A stretch of DNA of 64,000 bases from Bubalus kerabau (GCF_029407905.1 NC_073634.1:21837501-21901500); one strand, 5' to 3'. Counted from the stretch's first letter, positions 1 to 12,261 are shown. The notes: a model not told the origin generated them from the sequence alone. Made by a program: numbers and translations.

Positions 1-424
1 GAATAACTCAGAATTCTGGTAAACAAAAGGGGAGTGGTTGTTAACTGAGAAACGGTTCCAGTTTTCTATATATGGGAAGCGGACTGCTAGGGAAGAAGGT
101 AAGGATCAACAGAAAATAGAAGTCTCCACATTTCTGAGGTTAGCTCATTTGTGGATCAGCCCAAGTGAAATAGTGTTTTTTTCAGAGCCTCCGTATATGG
201 CCATTCAGAGCCCTGCAGTGGGAGCTCTTTGGTGTGTTTTAGTGCTCTGTTGGTTAATGTGAAACCCTTAGACCACCCTTGCCACATCTTATAGTTGTAT
301 CACTGCTCAGTTCAGAGAGATTTTAATTAAATCACATACTGAGTTGATGCTTTGTGGTTTTTTGAGTTATCCATCTATTCCTCAATCATATTAACCTTTC
401 CATCAAGTTTTGTGGGTTTTTTGG

Positions 425-440
425 TTTTTTTTTTTTTTTT
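425..440 (+). repeat. T16 tract
   Basis: A pure T run just after GGG...TTTTTTGG; no associated element body recognised. Confidence 0.85.
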
Positions 441-2298
441 GCCAACTTCTAAAAGAATTCCATTCTTTTAGATATGCTTTGAAGACTTTGACTGATATGA
501 CTCATATCACCAAATGAGGTGGCCTGTTTGATATATGTTTTCCCAAACATGATAAAACATGGTTGATTTTGTTATATTTCCCATGGGCTGAGATACTGTT
601 TTCTATGACCAGAAAACACATTTGAAGTCTTTATAAAATCTGATGTCAGGTACCTTCTGAGAAATAAAATGATTATATCTTGCATTATTTACTATTATCT
701 GTAGAATCAAAAATAAATGTCCCCAGAAGAAGAGGTTATGAAATTAAAGCCCATAGACATATTAAAGGATTAGGAGGTAGCAAATGTGGATTGGGCTTTA
801 AAAATGACTTTATTCACTTAGTGGCATTTTGGAAAAACTCAGGCTGTCAGGGAAATGAACCAATCTGTATTAATATAAAGCATTAGAAATTTAAATAAAT
901 CGTGTTTGAGAGCAATACCAGGATTTCCCTTGAATGCTGCTGAATAAATTCTGCTTGTTAAATGTCAGTTAAATGTGTGTGGCTGGCATGCAGAAACTGA
1001 GAGGGCCACAAAAATACCCACTTGGGGCTTTAAAATATCGAAGTCCTTTCATGTTCCTTTGACCTTCAGTTAAAGGACATAGTCACATAGCGGAGGAAAT
1101 GCCTCAAATTCTAGCATCTGGGTTTTGTTTCTTTATACTTTCTTGGCACAGTTACAACAGTAGGGCTTTTCTTTCCTTCCAGTTTTTTCACGGTGCAGTC
1201 AACACAGGCTTCTCACACAAGCGGGAAAGGACAGTGGCGAGGCCAGGAGCGATGTGTTTCTGCTCGGCGCTCCACGGCGGGGCCTCGCTGAATGGCTGGT
1301 TGTTTCAGAGGGAGCCTAGAACCAGAAAGCAGACAAACAGAAGCCCACACAAATGTAAATGTTGCATAAAATCAGATACCTACTCAGGACTTACTATGAA
1401 CAGTCAGTGGCCTGTGTATTTTTTGAGCTTCTGGAGTCATTGCCATGTGTTCAGGGTATTTCATCTGTATCTGGTTTGAGGATCTTCATCTGCATTTTTA
1501 GCTGCTTGAAGCTGTTCTTTCCAAAGTTTCTTCTGTAGCTTGAGAAGAGAACCTAGTTTAATAGAAGTGCACATAAAGTGTGTGCGTTTTGACATGGATA
1601 CTTTATTTCAGCTTTGTTAGTATTTCAGTCATGTTTGTCATTTATCGCTGAGGAAAGGTCCCTTAAAGCTTTAGGAGATGATTCTGTGACATCTGATTAG
1701 CCATTAATTTAATACTCCGTCAAAACAGTAAGGCAGGAGCATCTTCATGTTTTCTCCGCTTTACATCCAATAAGCTTCTGTGTGTGTGAGCTTTTCTTGA
1801 GATCTTAAATAATATGGAGCAGCATTCTCTAAGGTGCTCTTTTTTCCGAGTTTGGTAGCCTGCGTCTTTCTTTCCTGTGGTCACTGGAGCCACTCACTGC
1901 TGCAGACCTTCAAGCTTTGACATCACCAGTTCTTGTGGGCTGTTTGTGTAGTTCTATGAGATGGAGAAGTTAGGAAGCAATACTATTATACAGAGATGTT
2001 AACAGACTTAAAAGTAGTCTTAAAAGTAGTTTTCAAAGCCATCTGACTCATAAAAACTTGTTTTATCTGAAGTTTATGTATTGAACATATTTATCCTGTA
2101 AACTCAAGTTGAAGGGGATAGTCATCTGCCCTTAGCAGATACCTCCTTAGTTTTCCCTAATTCATTCATTCATGCATTCATTTTACAAATATGTGTGGAA
2201 CCCTCACTGTGTCACAAGACAGATAAGGTCCCAGTCCCCTCAAGCTTCCAGTCTTATGGGGAAAAAGAAAAAAAGCCATAAATAAAAGTATAATAAAG

Positions 2299-2738
2299 GG
2301 CTTCCCTGATGGTTCAGAAGGTAAAAGGAATCTGCCTACAATGCCAGAACATGCATGCTAAGTCACTTCAGTCATGTCTAACTCTTGGCAACCCCATGGA
2401 CTGTAGCCCACTAGGCTCCTCTGTCCATGGAATTCTCCAGGCAAGAATACTGGAGTGGGTTGCCATTTCCTTCTTCAGGGGATCTTCCCAACCCAGAGAT
2501 GGAACCCGTGTCTCCTGCATTGCAGGTGGATTCTTTACTACTTGAGCCACCACTGAAGCTCACAATGCAGGAGACCTGGGTTCAATTCCTGGGTTAGGAA
2601 GATCCCCTAGAGAAGGGAATGGCAACCCACTCCAGTATTCTTGCCTGGATAATTCCATGGACAGAGGAGCCTGGTGGGCTTCAGTGCATGGGGTTTCAAA
2701 GAATCAGACATGACTGAGCAACTAACACTTTCACTTTC
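2299..2738 (+). repeat. Bov-tA-type SINE, interrupted by another SINE
   Basis: The tRNA-like head (GGCTTCCCTGATGGTTCAG) is at 2299-2344 and the rest of the element resumes at 2562 with GGAGACCTGGGTTCAATTCC and ends at GACTGAGCAACTAACACTTT. The middle is displaced by an antisense SINE at 2345-2561. Confidence 0.85.
2345..2561 (-). repeat. Bov-tA2-type SINE inserted into a SINE
   Basis: An antisense copy runs from the 3' part (GCTAAGTCACTTCAGTCATG) to the reverse complement of the head (TTGAGCCACCACTGAAGC). ACAATGC occurs at 2338-2344 and again at 2562-2568, fitting a target-site duplication of the host SINE. Confidence 0.85.
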
Positions 2739-3299
2739 TAAAGTATAGGAGCAGTTGGATAACAGAATGCCAAAAGCAAGGTAGGATGGGCTGAGAAAGT
2801 CTCTCTGAAGAGATGATGTTTAAGTGGTACTGAAAGTTAAGAAGGAAGTAGCTGTGCACAGAGCCTGAGGAAGCACATTCTAGGCAGGAGGAACCACCTC
2901 AGTGAGGGAACAAGCTCTGTGTGCTGGGAGTGAGAGGTTTAGGGGCTGTAGTGGAGTGAGAGGTGGGGAGAGGAAGTGAGAGATGTAGGGAGGGGTTAAA
3001 TCACAGAGATTCTAAGGTAAGGAGTTTGGATTTTATTCCAAGTGTGATCAGAAGCCATCACACAGTTCTGAGCTTCAAGTGGAGATGACTGGATGCCCTC
3101 CGATGGTGATAGGATGGGTGAGTTCTGGATGCTCTGAGGAAGGAGTCTTGTCACAAGAGGGAGAGTTGAACAGGGGGCCGGTGAGGACACTGAGAGAGAG
3201 TCTGGAGGGTGCTACGAGGCCAGACAGGAGTTTTGGCAGAGGACTTGGAGACAAAGGTGTGGATTCTGTGTGTCATTTAGAGCTACGGTTAAAAAGTCT

Positions 3300-3442
3300 C
3301 AAGACTTCTCTGGCAGTTCAGTGGCTAAGACCCTGGACTGCTAATGCAGGGGTGCAGCTTCCATCCCTGGTCTGGGAACTAATATCCCACATGCCGTGTG
3401 CTGCTACCGTAAAAGCCATAAAGTTAAAAAACATAAAAAGAA
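3300..3442 (+). repeat. CHR-type cetartiodactyl SINE
   Basis: The sequence CTTCTCTGGCAGTTCAGTGG followed by 'ccatccctggtctgggaact' is the tRNA-derived CHR pattern with an A-rich tail. It is flanked by the direct repeat AAAAAGTCT at 3291-3299 and 3443-3451. Confidence 0.75.
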
Positions 3443-4073
3443 AAAAAGTCTTCAATTGATTGGATTTGAAGATCAGGTTAGGAGGTGGGCTCTAGACTGA
3501 CCCCACACTGCTGGCTTCAACAGTGGGTCCTCTATGCTGAGATGGGAGAAGACTGGGCAACAAGTGGGTGGAGTCAGAGTTACTCTTTGAAATGGAACAA
3601 ATATACCAAAGTAGAGGTGATTTTGAATCCTTCTGTTTACTTAGTGATGATGTTTGGAAATGAAGTCATTAAAGTGTATCACTGTCTGCAGCACAGGAGC
3701 AAAATCCTAAGACTCGAGCTTGGTCACAGGTCCTCAGCTTGGTGTACCACTGTCTCATCCTCTTCCTCTGCCACAGGCAGTGTTTCTCTATGATCTTTGG
3801 TGGATGCTTCTATTCCTTCCCCCACACCCCAGTCTGCTTAGCTTTTCTTTAAATTTGTTCACAGATTCTCTGGGTTTCTGACAACATGCATCTCCTGACT
3901 CAGGCATGATTTATCCTACATGATTTATCTAGGGGGAACCAGGGCTACTTAGGGAAATGCAAGTGCGTATGTGTTCCTTCTCTTACACACTGCTGAACTT
4001 AACATTGAGGGCTTATATTGTTTAAATCATTTTCTCCTGATCCCCTGTCCAAGGATCTGTGTTTGAATGTGGT

Positions 4074-5338
4074 TCATTTCAGTCACTCAGTTGTGTCCAA
4101 CTTTTTGGAGCCCCATGGACTGCAGCACACCAGTCTTCCCTGTCTGTCACCAACTCCCAGAGCTTGCTCAAACTCATGTCGATTGAGTCGGTGATGCCAT
4201 CCAACCATCTCATCCTCTGTCGTCCCCTTCTCCTCCTGCCCTCAGTCCTTTCCAGCATCAGGGTGTTTTCCAGTGAGTCAGCTCTTCACAATAAGTAGCT
4301 AAAGTATTGGAGCTTCAGCTTCAGCATCAGTCCTTCCAATGAATATTTCAGGACTGATTTCCTTTAGGATTGACTGCTTTGATCTCCTGCTGTCCAAGTG
4401 ACTCTCAAGAGTCTTTTCCAACACCACAGTTCAAAAGCATCAGTTCTTCGGTGCTCAGCCTTCTCTATGGTCCAACTCTCACATCCATACATGACTACTG
4501 GAAAAACCATAGCTTTGACTAGACAGGCCTTGGTCAGCAAAGTAATCTCTGCCTTTTAATATGCTGTCTAGGTTGATCTAACTTTTCTTCCAAGGAGCAA
4601 GCGTCTTTTAATTTCATGGCTGCAGTCACCATCTACAGTGATTTTGGAGCCCCGAAAAATAAAGTCTGTCACTGTTTCCATTGTTTCCCCATCTGTTTGC
4701 CATGAAGTGATGGACTGGATGCCATGATCTTAGTTTTTTGAATGTCAAGTTTTAAGCCAGCTTTTTCATTCTTCTCTTTCACTTTCATTAAGAGGCTCTT
4801 TAGGTCTTCTTCACTTTCTGCCATAAGGGTGGTGTCATCTGCATATCTGAGGTTATTGATATTTCTCCCAGCAGTCTTGATTCCAGCTTGTACTTCATCG
4901 AGCCCAGCGTTTCTCATGATGTACTCTGCATACAAGTTAAATAAGCAGGGTGACAACATACAGCCTTGACGTATTCCTTTCCCAGTTTGGAACCAATCTG
5001 TTGTTCCATGTCCGGTTCTAACTGTTGCTTCTTGATCTGCATACAGATTTCTCAGGAGGCAGGTCAGGTGGTCTGGTATTCCCACCTCTTGAAGAATTTT
5101 CCACAGTTTGTTGTGATCTATACAGTCAAAGGCTTTGGCGTAATCAATGAAGCAGAAGTTTTTCTGGAATTCCCTTGCTTTTTCTATGATCCAATAAATG
5201 TTGGCAATTTGATCTCTGGTTCCTCTGCCTTTTCTAAATCCAGCTTGACATCTGGAAGTTCACAGTTTGCATACTGTTGAAGCCTGCTTTGGAGAACTTT
5301 GAGCATTACTTTGCTAGCGTGTGAGATGAGTATGGCTC
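4074..5338 (-). mobile_element. BovB (RTE-type) LINE, 5'-truncated copy
   Basis: This is a 1265-bp antisense copy of the 3' part of a BovB LINE, a non-LTR retrotransposon of the RTE clade abundant in ruminants. Perfect 11-bp direct repeats TTGAATGTGGT at 4063-4073 and 5339-5349 mark the insertion. On the minus strand, 5085-4669 stays open for 138 codons and shows reverse transcriptase landmarks: KGIRQGCMLSPCLFNLYAEY, then the catalytic YADD in NLRYADDTTLMAES, then KLDIQKTKIM. The copy lacks the endonuclease and most of the RT N-terminus, and other frames carry disruptions toward the C-terminal end, so it cannot be active. BovB ends also supply the tails of the Bov-A2/Bov-tA SINEs. Confidence 0.93.
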
Positions 5339-6999
5339 TTGAATGTGGTAGGTCCTTGTTATACTTTCTCAGGCTGTGTACTTGTACCATATCTTGCTTT
5401 CCTTCCTGCCTGACCCTGTCCTCTGAAGGCAGAAACATTGCTTTGCACCTAGTGGGTAATTAATATCTGATGATTCTGAAAACATGGATTAAAACTAATT
5501 TTTAAAAGATCACTCATGATATCCTTTAAAAAGTTGAACTTTAGCTTGTAGCCAGGTCGCACAGTCAACTGAAGCATAAAAGGAGACTGTGGATCCATTG
5601 TAGGCTTGTCAGAAGAATGGTTAAGAATAGAAAGTCAGTAAAGAGATAGTATAAACAGGGTGCATATCAGAAGGTATCCTCAAATGTAAAACATATTCAG
5701 TATTTAGAAAAATTCAAGGTTGTGATCATGAATATTGTCATTGACCTGATAAGGAGAGAAGTATGTAGTTATTGGAGATTTCCAGGTGATGAAGACAGGA
5801 CACCGATTCAACAGTGTAATACCCTTATTTGTCCTCTGAAAGGAAGAGACATACAGGTTTAGTATTTTTTTTTTCACCCATCACTTGATTTTACTGATGC
5901 CTGATTTCACTGAAGCTTATTACCTTTTTGGCCCTGGTCACATTTCTTTTTGTTATTACTGCTGCCAATTTTTTCAGATACAAAGGCAAAATTATGCTTG
6001 CTGTATGCAGTTGGAAGAAACCCTGGCATAGATCCTGCAGAAACCAAGGAGAGAAATTATTAGCAATATCCAAACCAGTAGCTGACTGGCTCAGATTCTT
6101 CCTCCCATGACCATTCCTGATTAATGGGAGAATCTGTTCTGTAGTTGAAAAGCCTCTTTCCTGAGCCCAGTCTGTCCTGGCTCCGGAGTGTGGCCAGCTG
6201 CACAGCAGAAGCCATTGCCAGGCCTCTGCTTCTGATTCCATCCTCAGCGCCTCAGACGTTGGGGTTGAGAGCTGGGAGAGCAGAGAGGTGGGAAGAGCAG
6301 CCAGATCAATTTAGACATTTCAGCTGATAACAGAAGCACAACAGCCTCTAATCAAAATCCCTTTACTCACACTGGACACCGTGTCCCCTGCAGAAGCATG
6401 TTGTTCTCCTCCATGTAGATGTTGTAATTCTTGCTTTATTCTTTTGTCCTTGACTCCTATCCAGGCCACTTAGCTTCTATGTCTTCAGTGATTAATTTGC
6501 TCTGTAACTTTTCCTTACATCCTTTTCCTCACCCATCTTCTTTCTTCCTTTATCATCTCTTCCTCCATACTTCTAATTCATTTCCCATCTATACCCCCAC
6601 CATTGCATTTCTCCCAATACAAAGGGGTTGCCTTGTATGTTGGCCTAGTTCCAACAATATTAATGCATCTCATTTTTTTTTTACCAACTTAAAATATTTG
6701 CTCATTTAATAAAGTTAATGCAGTTTATGGAAGCATTGGTAGCCTGAAATAATAAAATTCTGTTCCAGCAGATCATATATTTTATTTACCTTTCTCTCTT
6801 GTTTTCCTTGTTCTGGATAAAAATTCTGTTTTATTTCAGGAGATTATTATTTTAGTTGTTGAAGTTTGGGATCCTTCTAGGGTATTCAGAGGTAAACAGT
6901 CTCCACTGTATCTATGATATCTTAAAAACAGTAATAGAAAGATCCAAAATAAATTTGTCACAGTTAAGTTCTTACCAAGATTTTACTGCATTCAATAAA

Positions 7000-7290
7000 C
7001 ATTCACATATACAACAGTGAATAACACGGAGCCCTAGCTCAGGGTGCTTCCGGTTTTCTTGGGGAGGCAGACATGAAAACAATCCAGTAGAATGAAATAA
7101 GTACTTTTGTAATTTAAAGGTACAAGAAAAAGTCTACAAGGATGCTGAGAAAATAGCAATATTCTGATTGGGAAAGTCTCTTTCCCAGAGAAGGTAGCGT
7201 TTTATTTGAACCTTGAAGGATGGATGGAATTTCAATAGATGGAGAAGGACAAAGGGCCCTCCAGACGCAGGAGGCAGGGTGGAGGGTGTA
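7000..7290. repeat. Ancient interspersed repeat, family not fixed
   Basis: The segment shows the same word order as the old repeat at 2160-3250 ('ttcaataaacattcac', 'acagtgaataac', then 'ttgaaccttgaaggatgg', 'ggaggcagggtgga'). Likely LINE-derived; edges uncertain. Confidence 0.35.
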
Positions 7291-7690
7291 GACAAGCACC
7301 CCTCACGTGCAGGGGGAGCGTGGATGTGCCGATGGGGCTCACTTATGGGGGGCTGCCATGAGTGCTGACTCTTACTTTCTAAATGGTGAGGAAGGAAACA
7401 GGAGCAGCTTAGAATCGTTGCCTTGAAGGTATCTAAAGGAAAATTATTTTCTAACTTTCTAAATTTTAGAAATTTAAGCATACTTATAAACAAAAAGGGG
7501 AAGAGCCAGCAAAGGGGGAGGAGGTCAAGGCACAAAACAAGAGTATAAGGCCCCAGATGGCACAACACTCTCCTTGAAGTACTGATTTTTAGATGTTGGC
7601 TCTTGTTCTGCTGTGTCCAGGCTCCCTTGACAGTGCAAAGTGGGTGAAGCCACTGAGCCAAGGAATCAGCCCCCCAAATGAGGTAAAGTT

Positions 7691-7850
7691 GTTCAGTCAC
7701 ATCCGACTCTCTGCCTTCGCATGGACCACAGCACACCAGACTTCCGTCCTCCACTGTCTCCCGGAGTTTGCTCAAGTACATGTCCACTGAGTCGGTGATG
7801 CTATCCAACCGTCTCATCCTCAGCTGCCCTCTTCTCCATTTGCCTTCTCT
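7691..7850 (-). mobile_element. BovB LINE 3' end fragment
   Basis: GTTCAGTCACATCCGACTC through 'catgtccactgagtcggtgatgc' is the antisense 3' terminus of BovB. Imperfect direct repeats AAATGAGGTAAAGTT (7676-7690) and AAATGGGAAAGTT (7851-7863) suggest a separate short insertion. Confidence 0.8.
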
Positions 7851-9353
7851 AAATGGGAAAGTTACTGTCTCTAAATCGGAAATCACATCTACAACTGTGT
7901 TGGCAGGATTCAGAAAACCGAGGCATGGTTGTCTTGATTGAAAGTTTTATTACTTTTATTTCTTTTGGGTGTTGGTCCTGAGGTTTTTGTGGATTTGTGA
8001 CTTGGGTCACAAGTTGACCCTCTTGGAGCCTGCCTTGCCTTTATCTGTTAAAGCAAGATGGTGATCCTGGACTGTGTCCTAAGCCACCGCTGTTTAAAGT
8101 TGGATACAAACCCAAGCTCTAGCCTTTCTACCTCATCTCTCGTCCTCACTTCTGTTCCCTTTCCTGCTATAATTATTAACCTGATTTTATCCTGTGATAA
8201 ATATAAGTGGATGTTCCTGATTCAACACTCACATATTTAAAGAAATTTTCTAACAGTTTAGCAAAGTGGCTTGAAGTGTTGAAGCAGAAATTATCCTAAA
8301 GTTGAAAACAAAAGTTCCAGGCATACAAATACCTCTTTATTATTTGGGCGACATCATGATTTTGTGGAGAGAGGACTTAATTGACTCCTTGCAGCGTTAA
8401 AATATACGCATACTTTAGTTAGATTCACTAGTAGCCTTGTCCTTTTTATTTACATCGAGCACTTGTTTGGAAAGTTGAGACTGCGTCAGGACACACACAT
8501 AGTTCAGTAAAAATCGCAGTTTCTTGAAGTACTTAGGTTGGTGTTAGAGTCCCCTATTTGCATTATCAACAAGAGTATATTTTACTGCCACTTGAAATGG
8601 ACTTGTTGGCATCCCAGACAAGGTAGTTTTGATGTTGGCAACTTGTTAAAGCTATACCCAGGGCACTGACATTCCGTGTTCTCTGTAATGTGCCAGGTTC
8701 TTTGCTTACCTTATTTTCCACGTGGAAGAGATTGAATGCACTGATTTTAAGACAGAGGTCTCTGGCCAGTGGAGCTGTTAGCTTTTTCAGTATTTCTTTT
8801 CTTACTCCTGAAGCTTAGGTTAGAATCTGAGCATAAGGTTTCATTTTATTTTCTCTGGAGCCAATTATTATTTAAAGATGAGAAATGCATGAGTAAATAA
8901 ATCAAAGAAGGACTGCTGGAAACATTCCGACGTGGGTGCTCTGCACAGCACATTTAAAATACCTGAGATGTGGTCATATACAGTGGTTGTATCTGGTGGT
9001 GAGATTAAGAAATGATGACAGCCCATAAATAAATTCATACCAAATTGATAGCATTAAGGCCCAATGAGGTGATTGTTCTCTTTGTTCTACTGACCCTGCA
9101 ACTTTAAAATCCTGTTCCGTTCTCTGCTGATTTTCAGTGTTCATCACTTACTTTTGACTCTTATTTCCTGTCTTATTGTTTCCTGTCTTTGTATTTGTTT
9201 GAGGCCTTAATTCACACATATTTAGTTCTCTCTCTAGCTTCCTGCGCTCTTTCTCCTTATATCTTGTCTTTCAGATCTTCCATGGTTAAAATGTTCTCTT
9301 ACCTATTTGTTTAAGAATAAGCCTCTTATATCTGAGAATGGGGCTGTGATGTA

Positions 9354-9490
9354 ATAATAACTAACATTTCTGGCATACTTACCATGTACTGGCTGTCATG
9401 TATGGCTTATTTATTTAATACATACAAGAACCCCATGAAATAAGTTAAAGAGGTGACGTAAGGTGCCCATGGTCACACAGCCTACCCAGT
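9354..9490 (+). repeat. MIR SINE
   Basis: MIR core order is present: 'ataactaacattt', a diverged 'tgtactggctgtcatgtatgg', 'aaccccatgaaataag', 'gcccatggtcacacag'. Confidence 0.65.
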
Positions 9491-9855
9491 GTCATCGTTC
9501 TGGATCCCATGTTCTTAATTAGTTGTTACTTTGTCACAAATGTTAAGTCTGTCGAGACTTAGCAATCACCAGTGAGATTCAGCGATCACCGCTGATGTCA
9601 CTGCACCATTCTAAACACACAGACACTAAACTGTAGCAAAGACCCCCCTCCTCTTACAGGACTGGATCCCAAGTGTCATTCGAGAGGCAAGTGTGGCTAC
9701 TTCACTTGTAAGATTAATACAGAGATGTTTTCCAAAGAAGTTTTTATGTAAGCTTAAATGTATGGCTTTTATGCAGTTGTGGTTTGTTTCCCAATTAAAT
9801 TTAAAACATTTTGGAGAAATTACACATTTAAGTAATGCTATGAAGAAGCATTTGA

Positions 9856-10011
9856 ACTTCCCTGATGGCTCAGACAGTAAAGCGTCTGCCTACAATGTGG
9901 GAGACCCGGGTTCTATCCCTGGGTCGGGAAGATTCCCTGGAGAAAGCAATGGCAACAGTAGGCTATAGTCCATGGGGTCGCAAAGAGTCGGACACGACTG
10001 AGCAACTTCAC
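9856..10011 (+). repeat. Bov-tA-type SINE with internal deletion
   Basis: The head (ACTTCCCTGATGGCTCAG), GGTTCTATCCCTGGGTCGGG and the tail GTCGGACACGACTGAGCAAC are present. The usual block 'cccactccagtattcttgcctgg' between 'aatggcaac' and 'ggctatagtcc' is missing, so this copy is short. Confidence 0.88.
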
Positions 10012-10170
10012 AAAGCTATAATCAATACGTTTAAATGCTTATTCTGCTAAATAGTGTTTAAACATAACCTTCATAAAGCTAACAACATATTTCTTGATGG
10101 CATTTTTTTCAAAAAACATTTTTATTAGTCAGGTTTTTTTGGTCTTAGAATGATTAGATACGAAACTAGT

Positions 10171-10205
10171 TGGCTTTTGTTTTTGTTTTTGTTTTTTTTT
10201 TTTTC
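10171..10205 (+). repeat. T-rich (GTTTTT)n tract
   Basis: Three GTTTTT-like units run into a pure T tract. Confidence 0.8.
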
Positions 10206-10373
10206 ATTTAAAACCATTCTCTTCTGCTTTCAGTCAGAAAACTGAAGGGAAGATAAACATTTCAATCAGGGTGCAAAAGTATTGCCTTAGCTTATTCAGG
10301 GAAAGAATTTCCTACTGGCCAAAAGAGTAGAATAAAATGTAGTATAAGATATACCTCATATTAAGCTTCTTCA

Positions 10374-10895
10374 GTTCAGTTCAGTCACTCAGTCGTGTCC
10401 AGCTCTTTGCGACCCCATGAATTGCAGCACTCCAAGCTTCCCTGTCCATCACCGACTCCCGGAGTTCACTCAAACTCATGCCCATCAAGTTGGTGATGCC
10501 ATCCAGCCATCTCATCCTCTGGCATCCCCTTCTCCTCCTGCCCCCAATCCCTCCCAGCATCAGAGTCTTTTTCCAATGAGTCAACTCTTCACATGAGGTG
10601 GCCAAAGTACTGGAGTTTCAGCTTTAGCATCAGTCCTTCCAAAGAAATCCCAGGGCTGATCTCCTTCAGAATGGACTGGTTGGATCTCCTTGCAGTCCAA
10701 GGGACTCTCAAGAGTCTTCTCCAACACCACAGTTCAAAGGCATCAATTCTTCTGTGCTCAGCTTTCTTCACAGTCCAACTCTCACATCCATACATGACCA
10801 CTGGAAAAACCATAGCCTTGACTAGACGGACCTTTGTTGGCAAAGTAATGTCTCTGCTTTTGAATATGCTATCTAGGTTGGTCAGAACTTTCCTT
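10374..10895 (-). mobile_element. BovB LINE 3' fragment, joined to an L1 3' end
   Basis: From AGTTCAGTTCAGTCACTCAG this is a well-preserved antisense BovB 3' region. The minus-strand frame ends with the BovB C-terminal words VRLVKAMVFPVVMYGCESW and ELWCWRRLLRVPW. BovB similarity stops at about 10895 ('gtcagaactttcctt'), where L1 sequence in the opposite orientation begins. I saw no TSD around either part. Confidence 0.88.
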
Positions 10896-10904
10896 TGGTG
10901 GGGA

Positions 10905-11325
10905 TTATTTGAATCAAAGTATACTAACGCGTATATATGGAATTTAGAAAGATGGTAACAATAACCCTGTGTACGAGACAGCAAAAGAGACACTGATGTA
11001 TAGAACAGTCTTATGGACTCTGTGGGAGAGGGAGAGGGTGGGAAGATTTGGGAGAATGGCATTTAAACATGTAAAATATCATGTATGAAACGAGTTGCCA
11101 GTCCAGGTTCGATGCACGATACTGGATGCTTGGGGCTGGTGCGCTGGGACGACCCAGAGGGATGGTATGGGGAGGGAGGAGGGTGGAGGGTTCAGGATGG
11201 GGAACACATGTATACCTGTGGCAGATTCATTTTGATATTTGGCAAAACTAATACAATTATGTAAAGTTTAAAAATAAAATAAAATTTAAAAAATAATAAA
11301 TAAAAATAAAAGAAAAAAAAATTCC
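10905..11325 (+). mobile_element. Bovine-type L1 3' end
   Basis: Begins near 'attatttgaatcaaagtatac', then 'tatatggaatttagaaagatgg', 'ggttcgatgcacgatactgg', 'catgtatacctgtggcagattc' and an A-rich tail at 11270-11325. A diverged relative of the same 3' region is at 44480-44835. The L1 assignment is from memory of bovine repeats. Confidence 0.75.
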
Positions 11326-11445
11326 AAACATGCTTTAAAATCTAGATGATGTTCACAGTTAGTACCTTAGAAGCCCTTGTGAGGCTTCCTTTGCACAAGG
11401 GTGATGTATTCTTCTCTCCTCTCTCTCTTCCTTTTCTCCCTTCTG

Positions 11446-11470
11446 TCTTTTTTGTTTTGTTTTGTTTTTA
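11446..11470 (+). repeat. (GTTTT)n short tandem repeat
   Basis: TTTTTTGTTTTGTTTTGTTT, an interrupted pentamer tract. Confidence 0.7.
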
Positions 11471-12261
11471 GTTGCTTTCAGCATTTGTAGCTTTTTTCTT
11501 TTGAATGCCTTTGGTAGTGCCACTTTCATCCTTTGTAAGTTGGATTTTTATTTGGGGAGATAATCAAAAGGCATATGGAGTCATACCTGATTAATAAAAT
11601 AGGTGAGAACTTTGGGGAATTATATTTTTGTTAAAATATAAGGTAGAACTGTTAGACACTGAAGCTGATCTTGTAATAAATCTCATGAACTGCCTTTAAA
11701 GAAAATCAAAATGAACTCTACAGAAAGGTGTTGAGAAATGGCAGAATTGGAATAACTATATAATTTCATAAAGGTGACTTTGCAGAATAACATGATTTGA
11801 ATGTGTAAGTCCTATTATTTTGTTTCTTTGGGGCTTTATCCCTTTTTTTGTTGTCATATCCTATACATTAAATATTATATCTTTTAATTCAAAAAGAATG
11901 TTAATTAGCATATTACTGTATATGTGTGGATATACTTGCACCAGATGGCAGAGGTTTCAGCAGATAGAACTAATAGAATATGATACGGCAAACCTTTTTT
12001 CCCCTGTGTAATTGAATGGTTGTATCACTTGAAAAGCTGATTATCCCCAAAACATTGTTTCTGAGAATCTGAAAAGCTTGGCTCTCAGTAACTGCCAGGG
12101 CTTATTTTATACAACTTATTTTACCACTAATTCATCCTCCAGCTCACCCTTAATATAAGTAGTTAACTTCCCCATCTGGAAAGGGGTAAGCTTCTGCTCC
12201 TGTAGCTGTTATTATGATACTAAAAGTGTGGCTTGTCAGTGACCATGATGTAATACTATAG

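Larger units (their letters stand above)
2160..3250. repeat. Ancient LINE-like interspersed repeat, split by SINEs
   Basis: A run opening with TTCATTCATTCATGCATTC and followed by wording typical of old mammalian repeats (weight-loss of a 'tattgagcacc..gtgcc' opening, then 'aaggagtttggattttattc' near 3018) is interrupted at 2299-2738 by younger SINEs. I cannot fix the family; L2 or an old L1 tail are candidates. Confidence 0.45.

Noticed and set aside
4669..5085. 138-codon minus-strand frame with reverse transcriptase motifs
   Set aside because: Part of a 5'-truncated BovB copy bounded by a TSD. Annotated as a mobile element, not as a gene.
7134..7886. 250-codon open frame on the minus strand, the longest in the window
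   Set aside because: It runs through an antisense BovB 3' fragment and an older repeat, and has no recognisable domain. Repeat-derived, not a gene.
10589..11062. 157-codon minus-strand frame
   Set aside because: Crosses a BovB/L1 junction; only the BovB part is related to any protein.
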